Shown: positions 17,661-27,962, numbered from the stretch's first letter. The stretch is 64,000 nt of DNA from an uncultured Lachnospiraceae bacterium (GCA_947164865.1 CAMUYA010000003.1:1-64000); one strand, 5' to 3'. Numbers and translations: made by a program. Notes: a model not told the origin generated them from the letters alone.

Positions 17661-17712
17661 GCAATCGCTGGCGAAGCCATTGCGACAGTCGTGTTGTACT
17701 GTAGCACGACTG
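17661..17712 (+). repeat. Modular hairpin element (copy 1) between glmS and nagB
   Basis: A hairpin GCAAT-cgct-GGC-gaa-GCC-ATTGC (17661-17683) is followed by CAGTCGTG / CACGACTG (17686-17693 with 17705-17712). The 18 bases TGGCGAAGCCATTGCGAC (17669-17686) recur exactly, inverted, at 39514-39531 in another hairpin element, where the outer and inserted stems differ. No poly-U tail follows, so a simple terminator is not certain. Confidence 0.65.
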
Positions 17713-17758
17713 GAAATATTTGTGAATAAGAAAAAAGTATAAAAAGGGGTACAAAAAC

Positions 17759-18550
17759 ATGAGAGTGGTAATTCAGGACGATTACAACAAAATGTGCAAA
17801 TGGGCAGCGAACTATATCGCTTCCAAGATCAAGGCTCACAAGGAAGACAGACCTTTTGTGCTGGGACTTCCCACAGGCTCTTCACCCATCGGTGTTTACA
17901 AGGAGCTGATCGCGAAGAATAAAGCAGGGGAGATCTCCTTCGCAAACGTGGTGACCTTCAATATGGACGAATATCTGGGGCTCCCTCATGAGCACGATCA
18001 GAGCTACTGGTATTTCATGCATGATAATTTCTTTGATCATCTTGTGGACATGAAGCCTGAAAATATCAATATCTTAAACGGCATGACGGACGATCCCGAA
18101 GGTGAGTGCGCACGCTATGAAGAAAAGATCGCTTCATACGGCGGAATAGATCTTTTCATGGGCGGCATCGGTGTTGACGGACACCTTGCTTTCAACGAGC
18201 CCTACACTTCGCTTTCATCAAGGACCGGAGTGCGGGATCTTACAACCGATACACGCATCGTAAACAGCCCCTTTTTCGGAAACGATCCCGAGAAGGTTCC
18301 CGCCAAGGCTCTCTCGGTAGGGATCGGAACCGTAACCGATTCTAAGGAAGTGCTGGTTCTTATCAGCGGACACAACAAGGCTCGTGCCCTTGCCGCTACG
18401 GTAGAGGGAGGCGTCAGCCAGAAGTGGACCTGCAGCGCGCTTCAGCTGCACAACGCAGCCATCATAGCATGCGACGAGGAAGCCTGCGGAGAGCTCATGG
18501 TGGACACTTATAAATATTTCCTCGATATTGAGAAAAAAGAGAGATTATAA
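17759..18550 (+). CDS. nagB: Glucosamine-6-phosphate deaminase
   Basis: A 263-residue enzyme converting glucosamine-6-P to fructose-6-P and ammonia, the reverse direction of GlmS. The signature [16 protein letters not shown] (37-52) and NMDEYLG are present, with [14 protein letters not shown] as the active-site lid motif. ATG has AAGGGG upstream. Its place right after glmS is notable, since the two enzymes form a futile cycle unless they are separately controlled; the intervening hairpin element could provide that. Confidence 0.97.
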   Translation: MRVVIQDDYNKMCKWAANYIASKIKAHKEDRPFVLGLPTGSSPIGVYKELIAKNKAGEISFANVVTFNMDEYLGLPHEHDQSYWYFMHDNFFDHLVDMKPENINILNGMTDDPEGECARYEEKIASYGGIDLFMGGIGVDGHLAFNEPYTSLSSRTGVRDLTTDTRIVNSPFFGNDPEKVPAKALSVGIGTVTDSKEVLVLISGHNKARALAATVEGGVSQKWTCSALQLHNAAIIACDEEACGELMVDTYKYFLDIEKKERL

Positions 18551-18662
18551 AACCGGTGTATATGTCAACCGAAAAATCGGTCAATGACCTAAATTTAAGT
18601 TAGCACATACAACCGGAAAGTATCCGGGACCGGACATAATAGATTCACTAAGGAGAAATAAA

Positions 18663-19325
18663 ATGTACACAATCAAAGACCTGTATGACCTCGATCATAC
18701 GCTTGCAAAGGATTACCTCCTGCAGTTTACCTATCCCTGGGAGGCGCTTAAAGGGATCAAGGACCTGATCATCGAGCTGGGAAAGAATCTCGGCGATGAT
18801 TACACCGAGGTATCCGAAAATGTGTGGGTACACAAGGACGCCAAGGTATTCCCGTCGGCTTACCTCGGCGCGCCCTGCATAATCGGAGCACGCACGGAAG
18901 TGCGCCACGGGGCATTCATCAGAGGATCGGCTCTTGTGGGTGAGGACTGCGTTGTAGGTAACTCCGTGGAGCTCAAGAATGTTATTCTTTTCGACCATGT
19001 TCAGACTCCGCATTACAATTATGTGGGCGACAGTATCCTGGGATATTACAGCCATATGGGTGCGGGATCGATCACATCCAATGTGAAGTCGGACAAGAAG
19101 CTTGTTGTGGTTCATAACGGCACTGAGAATATCGAGACAGGTCTCAAGAAGTTTGGAGCAATGCTGGGCGATCATGTTGAGGTCGGATGCAACAGCGTAT
19201 GCAATCCCGGAACGGTTATCGGCCGGAACAGCAATGTTTATCCCACATCCTGCGTAAGAGGCGTTGTTCCCGAGAACAGCATCTTCAAGAACAGTGGCGA
19301 TATTGTGGAGAAAACAGAAATCTGA
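18663..19325 (+). CDS. Left-handed beta-helix protein, GlmU C-terminal-like
   Basis: A 220-residue protein. Hexapeptide-repeat turns are clear: VHKDAKVFPSAYLGAPCIIG, ALVGEDCVVGNSVELKNVI and DHVEVGCNSVCNPGTVIG. The order resembles the acetyltransferase half of GlmU, including a DSILGYYSHMGAGS-type segment and a final VVPENS block. No pyrophosphorylase domain is attached. Being between nagB and glmM, it probably acts in UDP-GlcNAc synthesis, perhaps as an N- or O-acyltransferase on a sugar phosphate. A related stand-alone role in surface sugar acylation cannot be excluded. ATG has AAGGAG upstream. Confidence 0.75.
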   Translation: MYTIKDLYDLDHTLAKDYLLQFTYPWEALKGIKDLIIELGKNLGDDYTEVSENVWVHKDAKVFPSAYLGAPCIIGARTEVRHGAFIRGSALVGEDCVVGNSVELKNVILFDHVQTPHYNYVGDSILGYYSHMGAGSITSNVKSDKKLVVVHNGTENIETGLKKFGAMLGDHVEVGCNSVCNPGTVIGRNSNVYPTSCVRGVVPENSIFKNSGDIVEKTEI

Positions 19326-19400
19326 TCTTAAAGGCTAAGCTGTCACTGAAGGTGACTGATGAGGTATATTACAGAAATCATACATAAGAAGGAAAAGCAA

Positions 19401-20750
19401 ATGGGCAAATATTTCGGAACAGACGGCTTCAGAGGTGAAGCAAACAAGGATCTTAATTACGAGCACGCCATCAAGATCGGAAGATATCTGGGATGGTATT
19501 ACGGAGAGAGGCTCGGAAAGAAAGCCAAGATCGTTATCGGTAAAGACACCAGGCGTTCAAGCTATATGTTTGAGTATGCGCTCTGCACCGGGCTTATGGC
19601 ATCGGGAGCAGATGCATATATCATGCATGTTACCACCACTCCTTCCGTTTCATACATCGCAAGGGTGGATGATTTTGACTGCGGTATCATGATCTCCGCA
19701 TCACACAATCCTTACTACGACAACGGGATAAAGATCGTCAACAACAACGGCGAGAAGATGGATGAGGAGACACTGCTCAAGATAGAGCAGTATATAGATG
19801 GAGAGATCGAGGTCCCGGTGGCCGAGAGAGAAAAGATCGGTCGCACGGTGGATTATGTGGCAGGACGTAACAGATATATCGGTTATCTTATCTCACTTTC
19901 AAAGTTCAGCTTTAAGGATAAGAGAGTCGGACTTGATGTGGCTAACGGCGCTGCATGGTCCATCGCAAAGGGCGTGTTCGAGGCTCTCGGCGCCAAGGTG
20001 TTTGTGATGAACGACGAGCCCGACGGCTACAATATCAATACCGACTGCGGAAGCACACATATTGAGCATCTGCAGAAGTTTGTGCAGGAAAAGAATCTGG
20101 ATGTGGGATTTGCTTACGACGGAGATGCCGACAGATGTCTCTGTGTGGATGAGAAGGGAAATGTGATCACGGGAGACCACATCCTCTACATCTACGGCCT
20201 TTACATGAAAGAGCGCGGAAAGCTTGTAAACAATAAGGTGGTAACCACCATCATGTCCAACTTCGGTCTTTACAAGGCTCTTGATAAAGTCGGCATCGAG
20301 TATGACAAGACAAAGGTCGGCGACAAGTATGTATACGAGAACATGGTTCAGACCGGAAACCGTATCGGCGGTGAGCAGTCGGGACACATAATCTTCACCA
20401 AGTATGCCACCACCGGAGACGGTATCCTTACCAGCCTTAAGATGATGGAAGTAATGCTTGCGAAAGAAAAGCCGATGAGTGAACTGGCAAAGCCGGTTGT
20501 GTTCTATCCTCAGGTGCTTAAAAATGTGCGCGTAAAGAGCAAGCCCGATGCGCAGAACGATCCCGATGTAAAAGCTGCTGTCGAGAAAGTTTCGAAAGAG
20601 CTGGGAGACAGCGGACGCATCCTTGTGCGCGAAAGCGGAACCGAGCCTGTTATCCGCGTCATGGTTGAGGCAGGAACGGAAGAAGTATGCGAAAAGTATG
20701 TTGACTCAGTGATCGAAGTCATAAAGAGCAAGGGTCATATCGCAGAATAA
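19401..20750 (+). CDS. glmM: Phosphoglucosamine mutase
   Basis: A 449-residue alpha-D-phosphohexomutase converting glucosamine-6-P to glucosamine-1-P. It opens GKYFGTDGFRGEAN; the phosphorylated serine is Ser101 in MISASHNPYYDNG; the metal loop is YDGDADRCL; and RESGTEPVIRVMVE binds phosphate near the end. The start at 19401 fits AAGGA and the family length; an upstream ATG at 19359 would add 14 atypical residues. A terminator follows. Confidence 0.96.
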   Translation: MGKYFGTDGFRGEANKDLNYEHAIKIGRYLGWYYGERLGKKAKIVIGKDTRRSSYMFEYALCTGLMASGADAYIMHVTTTPSVSYIARVDDFDCGIMISASHNPYYDNGIKIVNNNGEKMDEETLLKIEQYIDGEIEVPVAEREKIGRTVDYVAGRNRYIGYLISLSKFSFKDKRVGLDVANGAAWSIAKGVFEALGAKVFVMNDEPDGYNINTDCGSTHIEHLQKFVQEKNLDVGFAYDGDADRCLCVDEKGNVITGDHILYIYGLYMKERGKLVNNKVVTTIMSNFGLYKALDKVGIEYDKTKVGDKYVYENMVQTGNRIGGEQSGHIIFTKYATTGDGILTSLKMMEVMLAKEKPMSELAKPVVFYPQVLKNVRVKSKPDAQNDPDVKAAVEKVSKELGDSGRILVRESGTEPVIRVMVEAGTEEVCEKYVDSVIEVIKSKGHIAE

Positions 20751-20772
20751 ACAAATGGTATCAGCAGTGTAT

Positions 20773-20804
20773 CAGCCATCCGGGGAGTTTACGGATGGCT
20801 GTTT
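20773..20804 (+). terminator. Terminator after glmM
   Basis: Ten-bp stem CAGCCATCCG / CGGATGGCTG with a 9-nt loop, then TTTG. It ends the amino-sugar block ahead of the giant gene. Confidence 0.75.
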
Positions 20805-20822
20805 GTAACGGAGGAGATCAGT

Positions 20823-23800
20823 ATGCCACGTCCGGGTGAGATCAATAAAGAGAGAAAGAGCCTGAATGAGATAAACACAAGTCAGGATCAGAAGGATATC
20901 TTTGAGGAAGATAAGCTGAATCAGAGCTTTGATGAATCCATGATGCGTAAGATGAATCTGGAGCCATTGGAGGAAGCGGAGGAGAGTGTGGATCTCTCCA
21001 AAATGAAGAATCTCTTTACCTCGATCTTTACGGATGAAAATGGTGAAAATCAGGCTCCGGACCGGGAGCAGAACCTTGAAAAGACACGCGAGGAAGTAAA
21101 GACCAACATGCCCCCCAAGTATGTGCAGTTAAACCGTGCTTTCGACAGGGAGAGGACTGAGGATTTCCTGAGCGAGAATATCACTGCCGGATACGATATG
21201 GAAAAGGCCGGGGAGTCCTATGCCGCTCAGTTTAAAAGCATTCAGAAGGCTGAGGGGGATGTGGCTGAAATATCCGTACTTCTTAGAAATGTCGAGCTGG
21301 ACAGATATGAGCCGGTCGAAAAGGATGTAAAGAAGGCTAAGCTTGCGGCCGTTCAGGGCAGGAAGCTGTCCCACCTGATGCTGAATGACCAGAAGCTCAC
21401 CGGTGACAGTGAGCTGATGGATAAGGTAAAGGACACGCTCACCGACGTAGAGACTTTAATGACTGCCAAGCAGCGGCGTCCCCTTTCCGTCCGTGACGTG
21501 GATAAGATAGGAGGCTATTACAGGTCAGCCATTGAAGCCTGTCAGACATACTGCGCGAAGAAAAACCCATGGTTTTCCACAGGTAAGAGACGTAAGGCAA
21601 AGGTGGAAGCAACCTTAAAGCGCCTTATGGCGGAATATGATGCAGTACAGCTTGCCCGCTTTACCATAGAGGAGGGAGGATCCGAGGCAGAGCAGGTAAT
21701 GACGGGGATTCAGTTGCTTTCCCTTACCGCTTCCCAGAAGCTTGCCGACTCCATACATGCGAAAAGAATCGAAGAGGATAATGCTGAAAGGAAAGAGGGC
21801 TACAGGCGGGAAAAGATAATGCTGGAGAGCGAGCTCAAAGCCAGAAATGATGAGCTTGAGGCTGCTGAGCAGGTAAATGAAGCTACACAGCTGTCTCTGC
21901 AGGAAAAGAAAGCTGAGATCCCGGGATACACAGAGCTTAGTAAAGAATGTGATGAACTTAAGGCGGAATTTGATAAGCTATACGAGAAAGTGGGCTTTGC
22001 CGGCCTTAATATGCCCTCGTTCCTTGGGGGTAACGACGAGATCAAAGCGCTTGATAAAAAGCTGAAGGAAAAGAAAGAAAAGCTTGAGGAGATGGAAGAT
22101 ACCCTCTCCGATGATGAAGAGTATATAAAACTGGAAAGCCTCGCGAATGCAAATCAGAAAGAAGTGGACAGGCTGCGGGCGGATATAAAGGATATCGAGT
22201 TCAGAGTAATAAAGGCCGAGAACAGTTACAACAATGTAGATATACAGGAAGCGGGCCGTCTGCGCAAGGAAAAGGAAGATCTGGAATCGTCAAAGCGTGC
22301 GACAGCCGATGAAAGAAAAGAGAAGATCAGGGAAAATGATAATAAAATAGCCGGTCTTCCTAAAATGCTCGAGCCTGTGACCAAGATCCTGGCAAGCGGG
22401 GCTGAGCCGACCACATTCATAAAAAACAAAAAGAAGATAAGTGATAAGGAAAGAGCCGCCTTAAGCACACTTCTTGAAGTGCGAAAGGTTCTCAGCACAT
22501 TTAGGGATAAAGCACCTGCCGTGCAGTCGTTACAGCTTGACGGTGGTATGATAAGTCTCATTCAGGACAGGTTCGGGAACATTACCGTAAAATATAACGA
22601 TGTGGAGATACCCATCTCCAATCAGGCAAAGCAAAGTGCGGGGACTATAGCGGATGACGTGATGCGAAATCAGTCAATCTACGGCGAAGATGCTGTTTAT
22701 GATGTGATCGCGGATGCGGAGACTGATTTAAGCAGGATGTCAAGGGGTGATCTGCTTCGCACAAGGGAGCACTGTGCACAGGTATTATTCCAGCTTGCGG
22801 GACTTCCCAAGACGCTGGCAAACAATATTAAAGCAGAGGAGCTTCGGAGGATGGCTCTGGAGGCTCTCGAGAAGAAGAACGACAAGGAAGCCTTTGCTCA
22901 GTTTAAAGAGGAGCTCTCGAGACGGACAGAAACACTCAACAATATGAAAAAAACATCCTATGTCAACACAGTGCTCAATCAGGAGCTTCAGCAGACAGGT
23001 GAGCGGGTAGAAGAGGGTGTCATCATCAATATTGAGAAAAAATCCGACAAGGACGGCTGGGATAACAGAGAGCAGCCTGTCATTGACTTTATTGCGGATC
23101 TTATCTCTATGAAGGATACATGGAAGGCTGATGAGGTACAGGTCAAACGGGGCGAACGCATCAAGAGGGTGCTTCTCGATAACGCCGGGGCGATAGCGAT
23201 CATCATAAGCGACCAGTTCAGAGATAAAGAGAAAAATCCCGATGGTCTTGTGGAGGGGATTATTGATAAGCTTCCTCTTTTTGCCTTGGGGGAAAGGGAG
23301 GTTTCCGCCCTTAAAAGAGGGGTTTCGGAGGCTCTTGAGGCTATCCGCGGGTTTACTGAGGTAAATCTGGGTGAGCTCGGGGATCAGAAAAAGACCGCAG
23401 AGTGGGCGTTAAAGAATATGCCGACCATGCTTGCTCCCATGATAAAAACCATGATAGAGCAGAAGCTGACACCCCAAAAGCTCAAGGCGTTGGGCAAAAT
23501 AGAAGATCTGATGGATGAAGCTGTCTCAAAGTCGATGGAAGGTGTTCAGGAGGCTTTTGATAAAAGCATCAAAGACGTATTCGAAATAAAAGAGGAGAAA
23601 AAAGAGGAAGGACAGAAAAAAGAGGAAGGACAGAAAAAGGAAGAAAACAAGGAACTGACAGATGAGGAGAAAGCAGCCCGGGCGGAGAAGAAGCGTATTG
23701 AAAGCGCACGGAAACAGGTTGAGGTAAATACGGAAAAACTAAATGATACATTGCAGAAGATCAGTGATGCGGAGCTGGAAATAGCGAAGCTGACAAAGCT

Positions 23801-26800
23801 TTGTACAGATTTGGAAGCCTCGGATAAGCTTGAAGCCGGGGAGATAAAGACAAAGACTGCCGGAATAGAAAAGCTGATAGATAATCACAAGCAGAGTATT
23901 GAAAGGCTCAGAGTGCTCCTGCCGGGCTATGAAGACGAAATATCAAAGAATAAAAAGCTTGTGGAATCCGCGGCAAAAAATGAAAGAATGTCTGCTATCA
24001 GAAAGAGAATGGCACACAGAAACGAACCGCTGAATATGTACAGAAATGCCATCAAGAGATATGAGGAGGAGATATCAAAATACAAGTATAAGATACATCT
24101 CAGCGAGCAGGAAAGGAACAAACTGAATGGGCAAAAGGCCGGATTAACCATAACACAGAACGCCTTAAATGAAGAGATCAAGAAGACGGCATCAGAGCTG
24201 AACAAGGTGATAGAGGATTCCGTAAAGGGCGGAAAATCCGGTCAAAGCCTGTTTATGAAGAATGTGCTGATGACTTATTTTAAGAGCATGCCGGTCATTG
24301 ATCAAAGATCCATGCTCGCCGGCGCGATCAGAAACAGCAGACCGATACCCGGGCTGACTGATCAGCAAAAAAACAACCTTACCGATGACCAGAAGATGGA
24401 AATGATGTCAGATATGATCGGTGGTATGTTCAAAGGAGCCGGCCCGCTGTTTCAGAAGATGCTACAGGGACTACCGATCAAAAGCCTTCCCAAAGGTCTC
24501 AGGAAAGCCGTAGAGGACACTCAGGATTCCCTCGCACCTATTCCGGAAGAGGTGGTAAGGGCTCATATGGAGAGCATCCGTGAACGCAGCAACGGAAAGA
24601 TCGAAAAGATAGAGGTCAACCAGTCCCTCGGTGCAGCTTCGGTGGGGCAGGCATTTCTGTGCAAAGTATACGGTCCCGAAATGAAGGAGGGAAAAAATGT
24701 AGTCGTTAAGATCCTCCGTCCCGATGCGAGAAACCGTATGATGCGTGAGAAGGAGATCATGCTCGAGGCAGCCAGAAAGACGGATGAAGCGGGCATGCAT
24801 CCCTTTGAGATCGCTCAGAAGCGAAAAAATAAAGTCATGGGGGGAATGGAAGCCACATATACAGGCAATCTGCAGAGGATAGAGGAGGAACTTGACCTTA
24901 ACATCGAGGCTCAAAACTGCCGTGAGGGACAGGTTTATGATGAACAGATCTACGATAAGGACACGAAGAAGTACAAAGAAAATGTCTCAGATTCCATGAA
25001 GCTGTCCAACCTTGTAGATCCTACCAGTGATACCTGTGTGATGGAAATAGCCGGCAGCAAAACCGTAAAGCGCTACATGAGCGACGTTAATGAAGAGGTG
25101 GAAAAGCTTCTCTGGAAATTCTGTGATAAGAAAAAGGAAATAGACAGTGAAGGAAGAGAAACGGGAAAAGAAGTACTGGAAAGAAACGAGGATGGAAGCT
25201 ACAAGATCCGCCTCAATCTGAAGGATGATGAGAAGCTTGAGTTCGAGGCGATCCAGAGCAGAATGAAGGAGCTGCTTTCCGATATGGAGAAGCGGCAGGC
25301 AGCGTTGGCCCAGCTCTCGGAAAAGTGGGTAACACAGGGAATATTTGAAAAAGGATATTACCATGGCGATCTGCATGCCGGAAACATCATGATAAGCGAT
25401 ACGGGAGTGACTGTTATCGACTTTGGTAACGCAACCATATTGAAGCCTGAGGAACAAAAACAGATTATCAGAATGATGGTAGCTGCCATCAGAGGCGATG
25501 TGGATAAGTTCCGTCACGGCTTCCATATGTTGCTCAAAAACACTCCCGAGGAAGTATATCAGGAAAAGCGCGATGAGCTGACACTGATGCTTGAGGATAT
25601 CATGCAGACCGGAAATGAGAAATCCGCTGCGGAACGCATTGCTGCCGCACTTGTGAGAGCTCAGGAGATAGGTCTGGAGCTTCCGCCCACCATTGCCAAC
25701 TTTTCATCCTGCCAGATGCGACTGCAAAATACTCTCAATGACATGAACAATAACCTTAAGATCCTCAGGCTCAACACCGAAAAGGTGCTGGATACCAACT
25801 CATCCACAGAGGATCAGAGACAGCTTGATCCTATCAGGACCGTTAAGTTTGAGAACAGATCCGCCACTGCAGAAACACTGAAGAAGAATATAAGCGCGGA
25901 GCTGAGGATCACTGACTCAAAGGCATTTCAGGAAGAGGAGCAGAATATCAGACAAATGCTCCGCGATAAGACAAGGAGAAATGATCTCCGGACCGAATTC
26001 AAGCTTAAAAAGGTGGATAATGCATCGATAGCAGCTCTTGATGCCGAGCTTAAGAAGCTGGACGATATGCTTTCGGGCAGAGTTGAACCTGAACCTCTCA
26101 CAGAAGAACTGAAGCAGAAGTTTGCCGATGACGACAATGCCTTTGAAGAGATGTATCCCGCGCTGACAGCCTTGCGTGATGCAGAGCAGGATGCTGACAA
26201 AAAACAATTTATCAGTACCTTTATGAGAGAAATGGAGAGGATGTTCTATGATGTTGACAATGATGAAGCGGTTCATGACGAGGTGATAAAGAACGATCCG
26301 ATCCTTAAGAATGCCAATTCACTTGAAAGTGTCATTACAGCATTAAAAACAAATGTAAAAAAGTATGCGGACTTCAGCCTTTCGATCGAAGCGACAGAGA
26401 CCGAGAAGAAGCTTCAGAGATTCTATGACGCCCAGGATAACAGGAAGGTGACAAAGGAGGAACTCGACCGGCTGGAAAATGAGGTATGGCTCGCCCTCAA
26501 AGATGATAACGAAAAGGAAGTGGAAAAAACCAAGAATAAACGAAAAAATGCCATGCTTTGGAAGCTGCCGCTGGAAAAAGATCTTGTGATGGATCTGAAA
26601 AAGCAGAATTTCTCATTTGTAAAGCTTGCGGTCGAATCCTGCATAAAGGGTATGGAGGACAGCACGCAGCTCAGGGAAAAGTCAGATAAGCTGTTTGCGC
26701 TCTGTGGTGAGGTCATGGAGGACGCAGATAAAACGGAAGAGAAACAGCAGGAGATCAAAATGGTGTTTGATGAGGTGTTTGAGCTCGTCTGGGAGGCGCG

Positions 26801-26996
26801 CAAGAAGATACTGCGCAAAATGAGGGACGAAGCGAAGGACGCATACGTCATAAACAAAAGTGCTCCCGATGAATTCCTTGATATAATGGGAAATGTATTG
26901 ATCGACAGAAAGGGAAGCGTGACAATGATGCTGGATCCTGTGACTTCCGTAAAGATCATATGGGAAGGACTCAAGGAGAAACTATTTGGAGACTGA
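20823..26996 (+). CDS. Giant coiled-coil protein with ABC1/UbiB-type kinase domain
   Basis: A 2057-residue soluble protein with GGAGGAGA upstream. Residues 1-1200 are mostly charged helix/coiled coil with few hydrophobic spans and an 18-bp DNA repeat giving EEGQKKEEGQKKEE near 930-945. From about 1200 to 1560 it reads like an atypical ABC1/AarF/UbiB kinase: a GPLFQKMLQGLP segment in place of KxGQ, NQSLGAASVGQAFLCKV (A-rich loop), VVVKILRP (Lys near 1293), HGDLHAGNIMI (catalytic loop near 1512) and VIDFGNA (DFG). About 500 helical residues follow. Known UbiB members sit near membranes and support quinone or lipid synthesis as small ATPases; a cytosolic giant form in an anaerobe has no clear role. 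It is followed by a GNAT gene 5 bp downstream. Confidence 0.8.
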   Translation: MPRPGEINKERKSLNEINTSQDQKDIFEEDKLNQSFDESMMRKMNLEPLEEAEESVDLSKMKNLFTSIFTDENGENQAPDREQNLEKTREEVKTNMPPKYVQLNRAFDRERTEDFLSENITAGYDMEKAGESYAAQFKSIQKAEGDVAEISVLLRNVELDRYEPVEKDVKKAKLAAVQGRKLSHLMLNDQKLTGDSELMDKVKDTLTDVETLMTAKQRRPLSVRDVDKIGGYYRSAIEACQTYCAKKNPWFSTGKRRKAKVEATLKRLMAEYDAVQLARFTIEEGGSEAEQVMTGIQLLSLTASQKLADSIHAKRIEEDNAERKEGYRREKIMLESELKARNDELEAAEQVNEATQLSLQEKKAEIPGYTELSKECDELKAEFDKLYEKVGFAGLNMPSFLGGNDEIKALDKKLKEKKEKLEEMEDTLSDDEEYIKLESLANANQKEVDRLRADIKDIEFRVIKAENSYNNVDIQEAGRLRKEKEDLESSKRATADERKEKIRENDNKIAGLPKMLEPVTKILASGAEPTTFIKNKKKISDKERAALSTLLEVRKVLSTFRDKAPAVQSLQLDGGMISLIQDRFGNITVKYNDVEIPISNQAKQSAGTIADDVMRNQSIYGEDAVYDVIADAETDLSRMSRGDLLRTREHCAQVLFQLAGLPKTLANNIKAEELRRMALEALEKKNDKEAFAQFKEELSRRTETLNNMKKTSYVNTVLNQELQQTGERVEEGVIINIEKKSDKDGWDNREQPVIDFIADLISMKDTWKADEVQVKRGERIKRVLLDNAGAIAIIISDQFRDKEKNPDGLVEGIIDKLPLFALGEREVSALKRGVSEALEAIRGFTEVNLGELGDQKKTAEWALKNMPTMLAPMIKTMIEQKLTPQKLKALGKIEDLMDEAVSKSMEGVQEAFDKSIKDVFEIKEEKKEEGQKKEEGQKKEENKELTDEEKAARAEKKRIESARKQVEVNTEKLNDTLQKISDAELEIAKLTKLCTDLEASDKLEAGEIKTKTAGIEKLIDNHKQSIERLRVLLPGYEDEISKNKKLVESAAKNERMSAIRKRMAHRNEPLNMYRNAIKRYEEEISKYKYKIHLSEQERNKLNGQKAGLTITQNALNEEIKKTASELNKVIEDSVKGGKSGQSLFMKNVLMTYFKSMPVIDQRSMLAGAIRNSRPIPGLTDQQKNNLTDDQKMEMMSDMIGGMFKGAGPLFQKMLQGLPIKSLPKGLRKAVEDTQDSLAPIPEEVVRAHMESIRERSNGKIEKIEVNQSLGAASVGQAFLCKVYGPEMKEGKNVVVKILRPDARNRMMREKEIMLEAARKTDEAGMHPFEIAQKRKNKVMGGMEATYTGNLQRIEEELDLNIEAQNCREGQVYDEQIYDKDTKKYKENVSDSMKLSNLVDPTSDTCVMEIAGSKTVKRYMSDVNEEVEKLLWKFCDKKKEIDSEGRETGKEVLERNEDGSYKIRLNLKDDEKLEFEAIQSRMKELLSDMEKRQAALAQLSEKWVTQGIFEKGYYHGDLHAGNIMISDTGVTVIDFGNATILKPEEQKQIIRMMVAAIRGDVDKFRHGFHMLLKNTPEEVYQEKRDELTLMLEDIMQTGNEKSAAERIAAALVRAQEIGLELPPTIANFSSCQMRLQNTLNDMNNNLKILRLNTEKVLDTNSSTEDQRQLDPIRTVKFENRSATAETLKKNISAELRITDSKAFQEEEQNIRQMLRDKTRRNDLRTEFKLKKVDNASIAALDAELKKLDDMLSGRVEPEPLTEELKQKFADDDNAFEEMYPALTALRDAEQDADKKQFISTFMREMERMFYDVDNDEAVHDEVIKNDPILKNANSLESVITALKTNVKKYADFSLSIEATETEKKLQRFYDAQDNRKVTKEELDRLENEVWLALKDDNEKEVEKTKNKRKNAMLWKLPLEKDLVMDLKKQNFSFVKLAVESCIKGMEDSTQLREKSDKLFALCGEVMEDADKTEEKQQEIKMVFDEVFELVWEARKKILRKMRDEAKDAYVINKSAPDEFLDIMGNVLIDRKGSVTMMLDPVTSVKIIWEGLKEKLFGD

Positions 26997-27001
26997 GGCA
27001 A

Positions 27002-27790
27002 ATGAAGATCATTAATTTAACAAGCGTAAAAAGAGCATACTTTGCCGGACTGGATCCGCTTGAAATGCTGGAGGAGACGCAGGGTAAAGTTGATTTTTGC
27101 CTGGGAGCTGCGAAGGATACCGAAGAGGGCGATGTCCCGACAGGACTCATCATATGTTCGCAGCACGGCAGCGAAGTGATAATCAGGTGGCTGTATGTGG
27201 AGCCTGCAGAAAGGGGTAAGGGCTACGGAGACGCGCTCCTGTCAAAGGTGTGGGAGGTTGCTTCCCGGGCCGGCTGCAGGTATTTATGTGCCTATCTGCC
27301 CCGCAGATACGGATGGGACTATGTCTGCCCGGAGGGAGAAGGCTACCTGAGGAATCAGGGATTTGATAAATGCATTGAAGGATCTTCCGGTGGCGGAAGG
27401 CTCTTTGTGCTGGATATGGAAGATGAGAGCGGAAGTCTTCCGATGAGCAATGAGTTTACGGAGGCGTTTGAAGCTGAGATGCCGGCAGATACCGCCGACG
27501 GGCTTGAGAAGCTTCTGATCCGTCTGGAGAGGGAAGAACCTTTAAGAATAGACGCGGGGGCCGCACAGCGTGCCGATTCCGAACCCTCCTCAACGGAGAG
27601 GGTAAGCCTTACAGAGCTTACTCTTTCCCGGCTTGGAAGATGTATTGAAAAATACCTTGAGGAACACCCGGAGGATGCGCCCGAAAATGCATACGAATTT
27701 CCGCCGACATGGTTTGATCTAGAGAAATCAACCTGCGTTATCGAAGACGGTGAGGCCACGGATGTGAAGATAAAGAAGCCGGGAAAATAA
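27002..27790 (+). CDS. GNAT-family acetyltransferase
   Basis: A 262-residue protein. Residues about 40-115 form the GNAT core: a GLIICSQHGSEVIIRWLYV strand, VEPAERGKGYG acetyl-CoA loop and ALLSKVWEVASRAGCRYL helix. The C-terminal 110 residues are polar and unrecognised (ending with PPTWFDLEKSTCVIEDGE). The start at 27002 follows the giant protein's stop by 5 bp with GAGG upstream, so the two are co-transcribed and a shared role, such as acetylating a partner, is plausible but unproven. An upstream in-frame start inside the giant gene was rejected. Confidence 0.8.
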   Translation: MKIINLTSVKRAYFAGLDPLEMLEETQGKVDFCLGAAKDTEEGDVPTGLIICSQHGSEVIIRWLYVEPAERGKGYGDALLSKVWEVASRAGCRYLCAYLPRRYGWDYVCPEGEGYLRNQGFDKCIEGSSGGGRLFVLDMEDESGSLPMSNEFTEAFEAEMPADTADGLEKLLIRLEREEPLRIDAGAAQRADSEPSSTERVSLTELTLSRLGRCIEKYLEEHPEDAPENAYEFPPTWFDLEKSTCVIEDGEATDVKIKKPGK

Positions 27791-27962
27791 CGGAAAAAAC
27801 AGAGATTTTTTTGAAACTGGTATAAAGTCCCGGGTTAAAGTATCCGATATATTTCTTAGAAATCTAATCTTATCTGAATATGCACGCTGAAGAAAGACGG
27901 GATTTCAAACAGTATAAACGGAAACGGCCGATCTGTTTATCGGTAACTAAAGGCATGGTACA

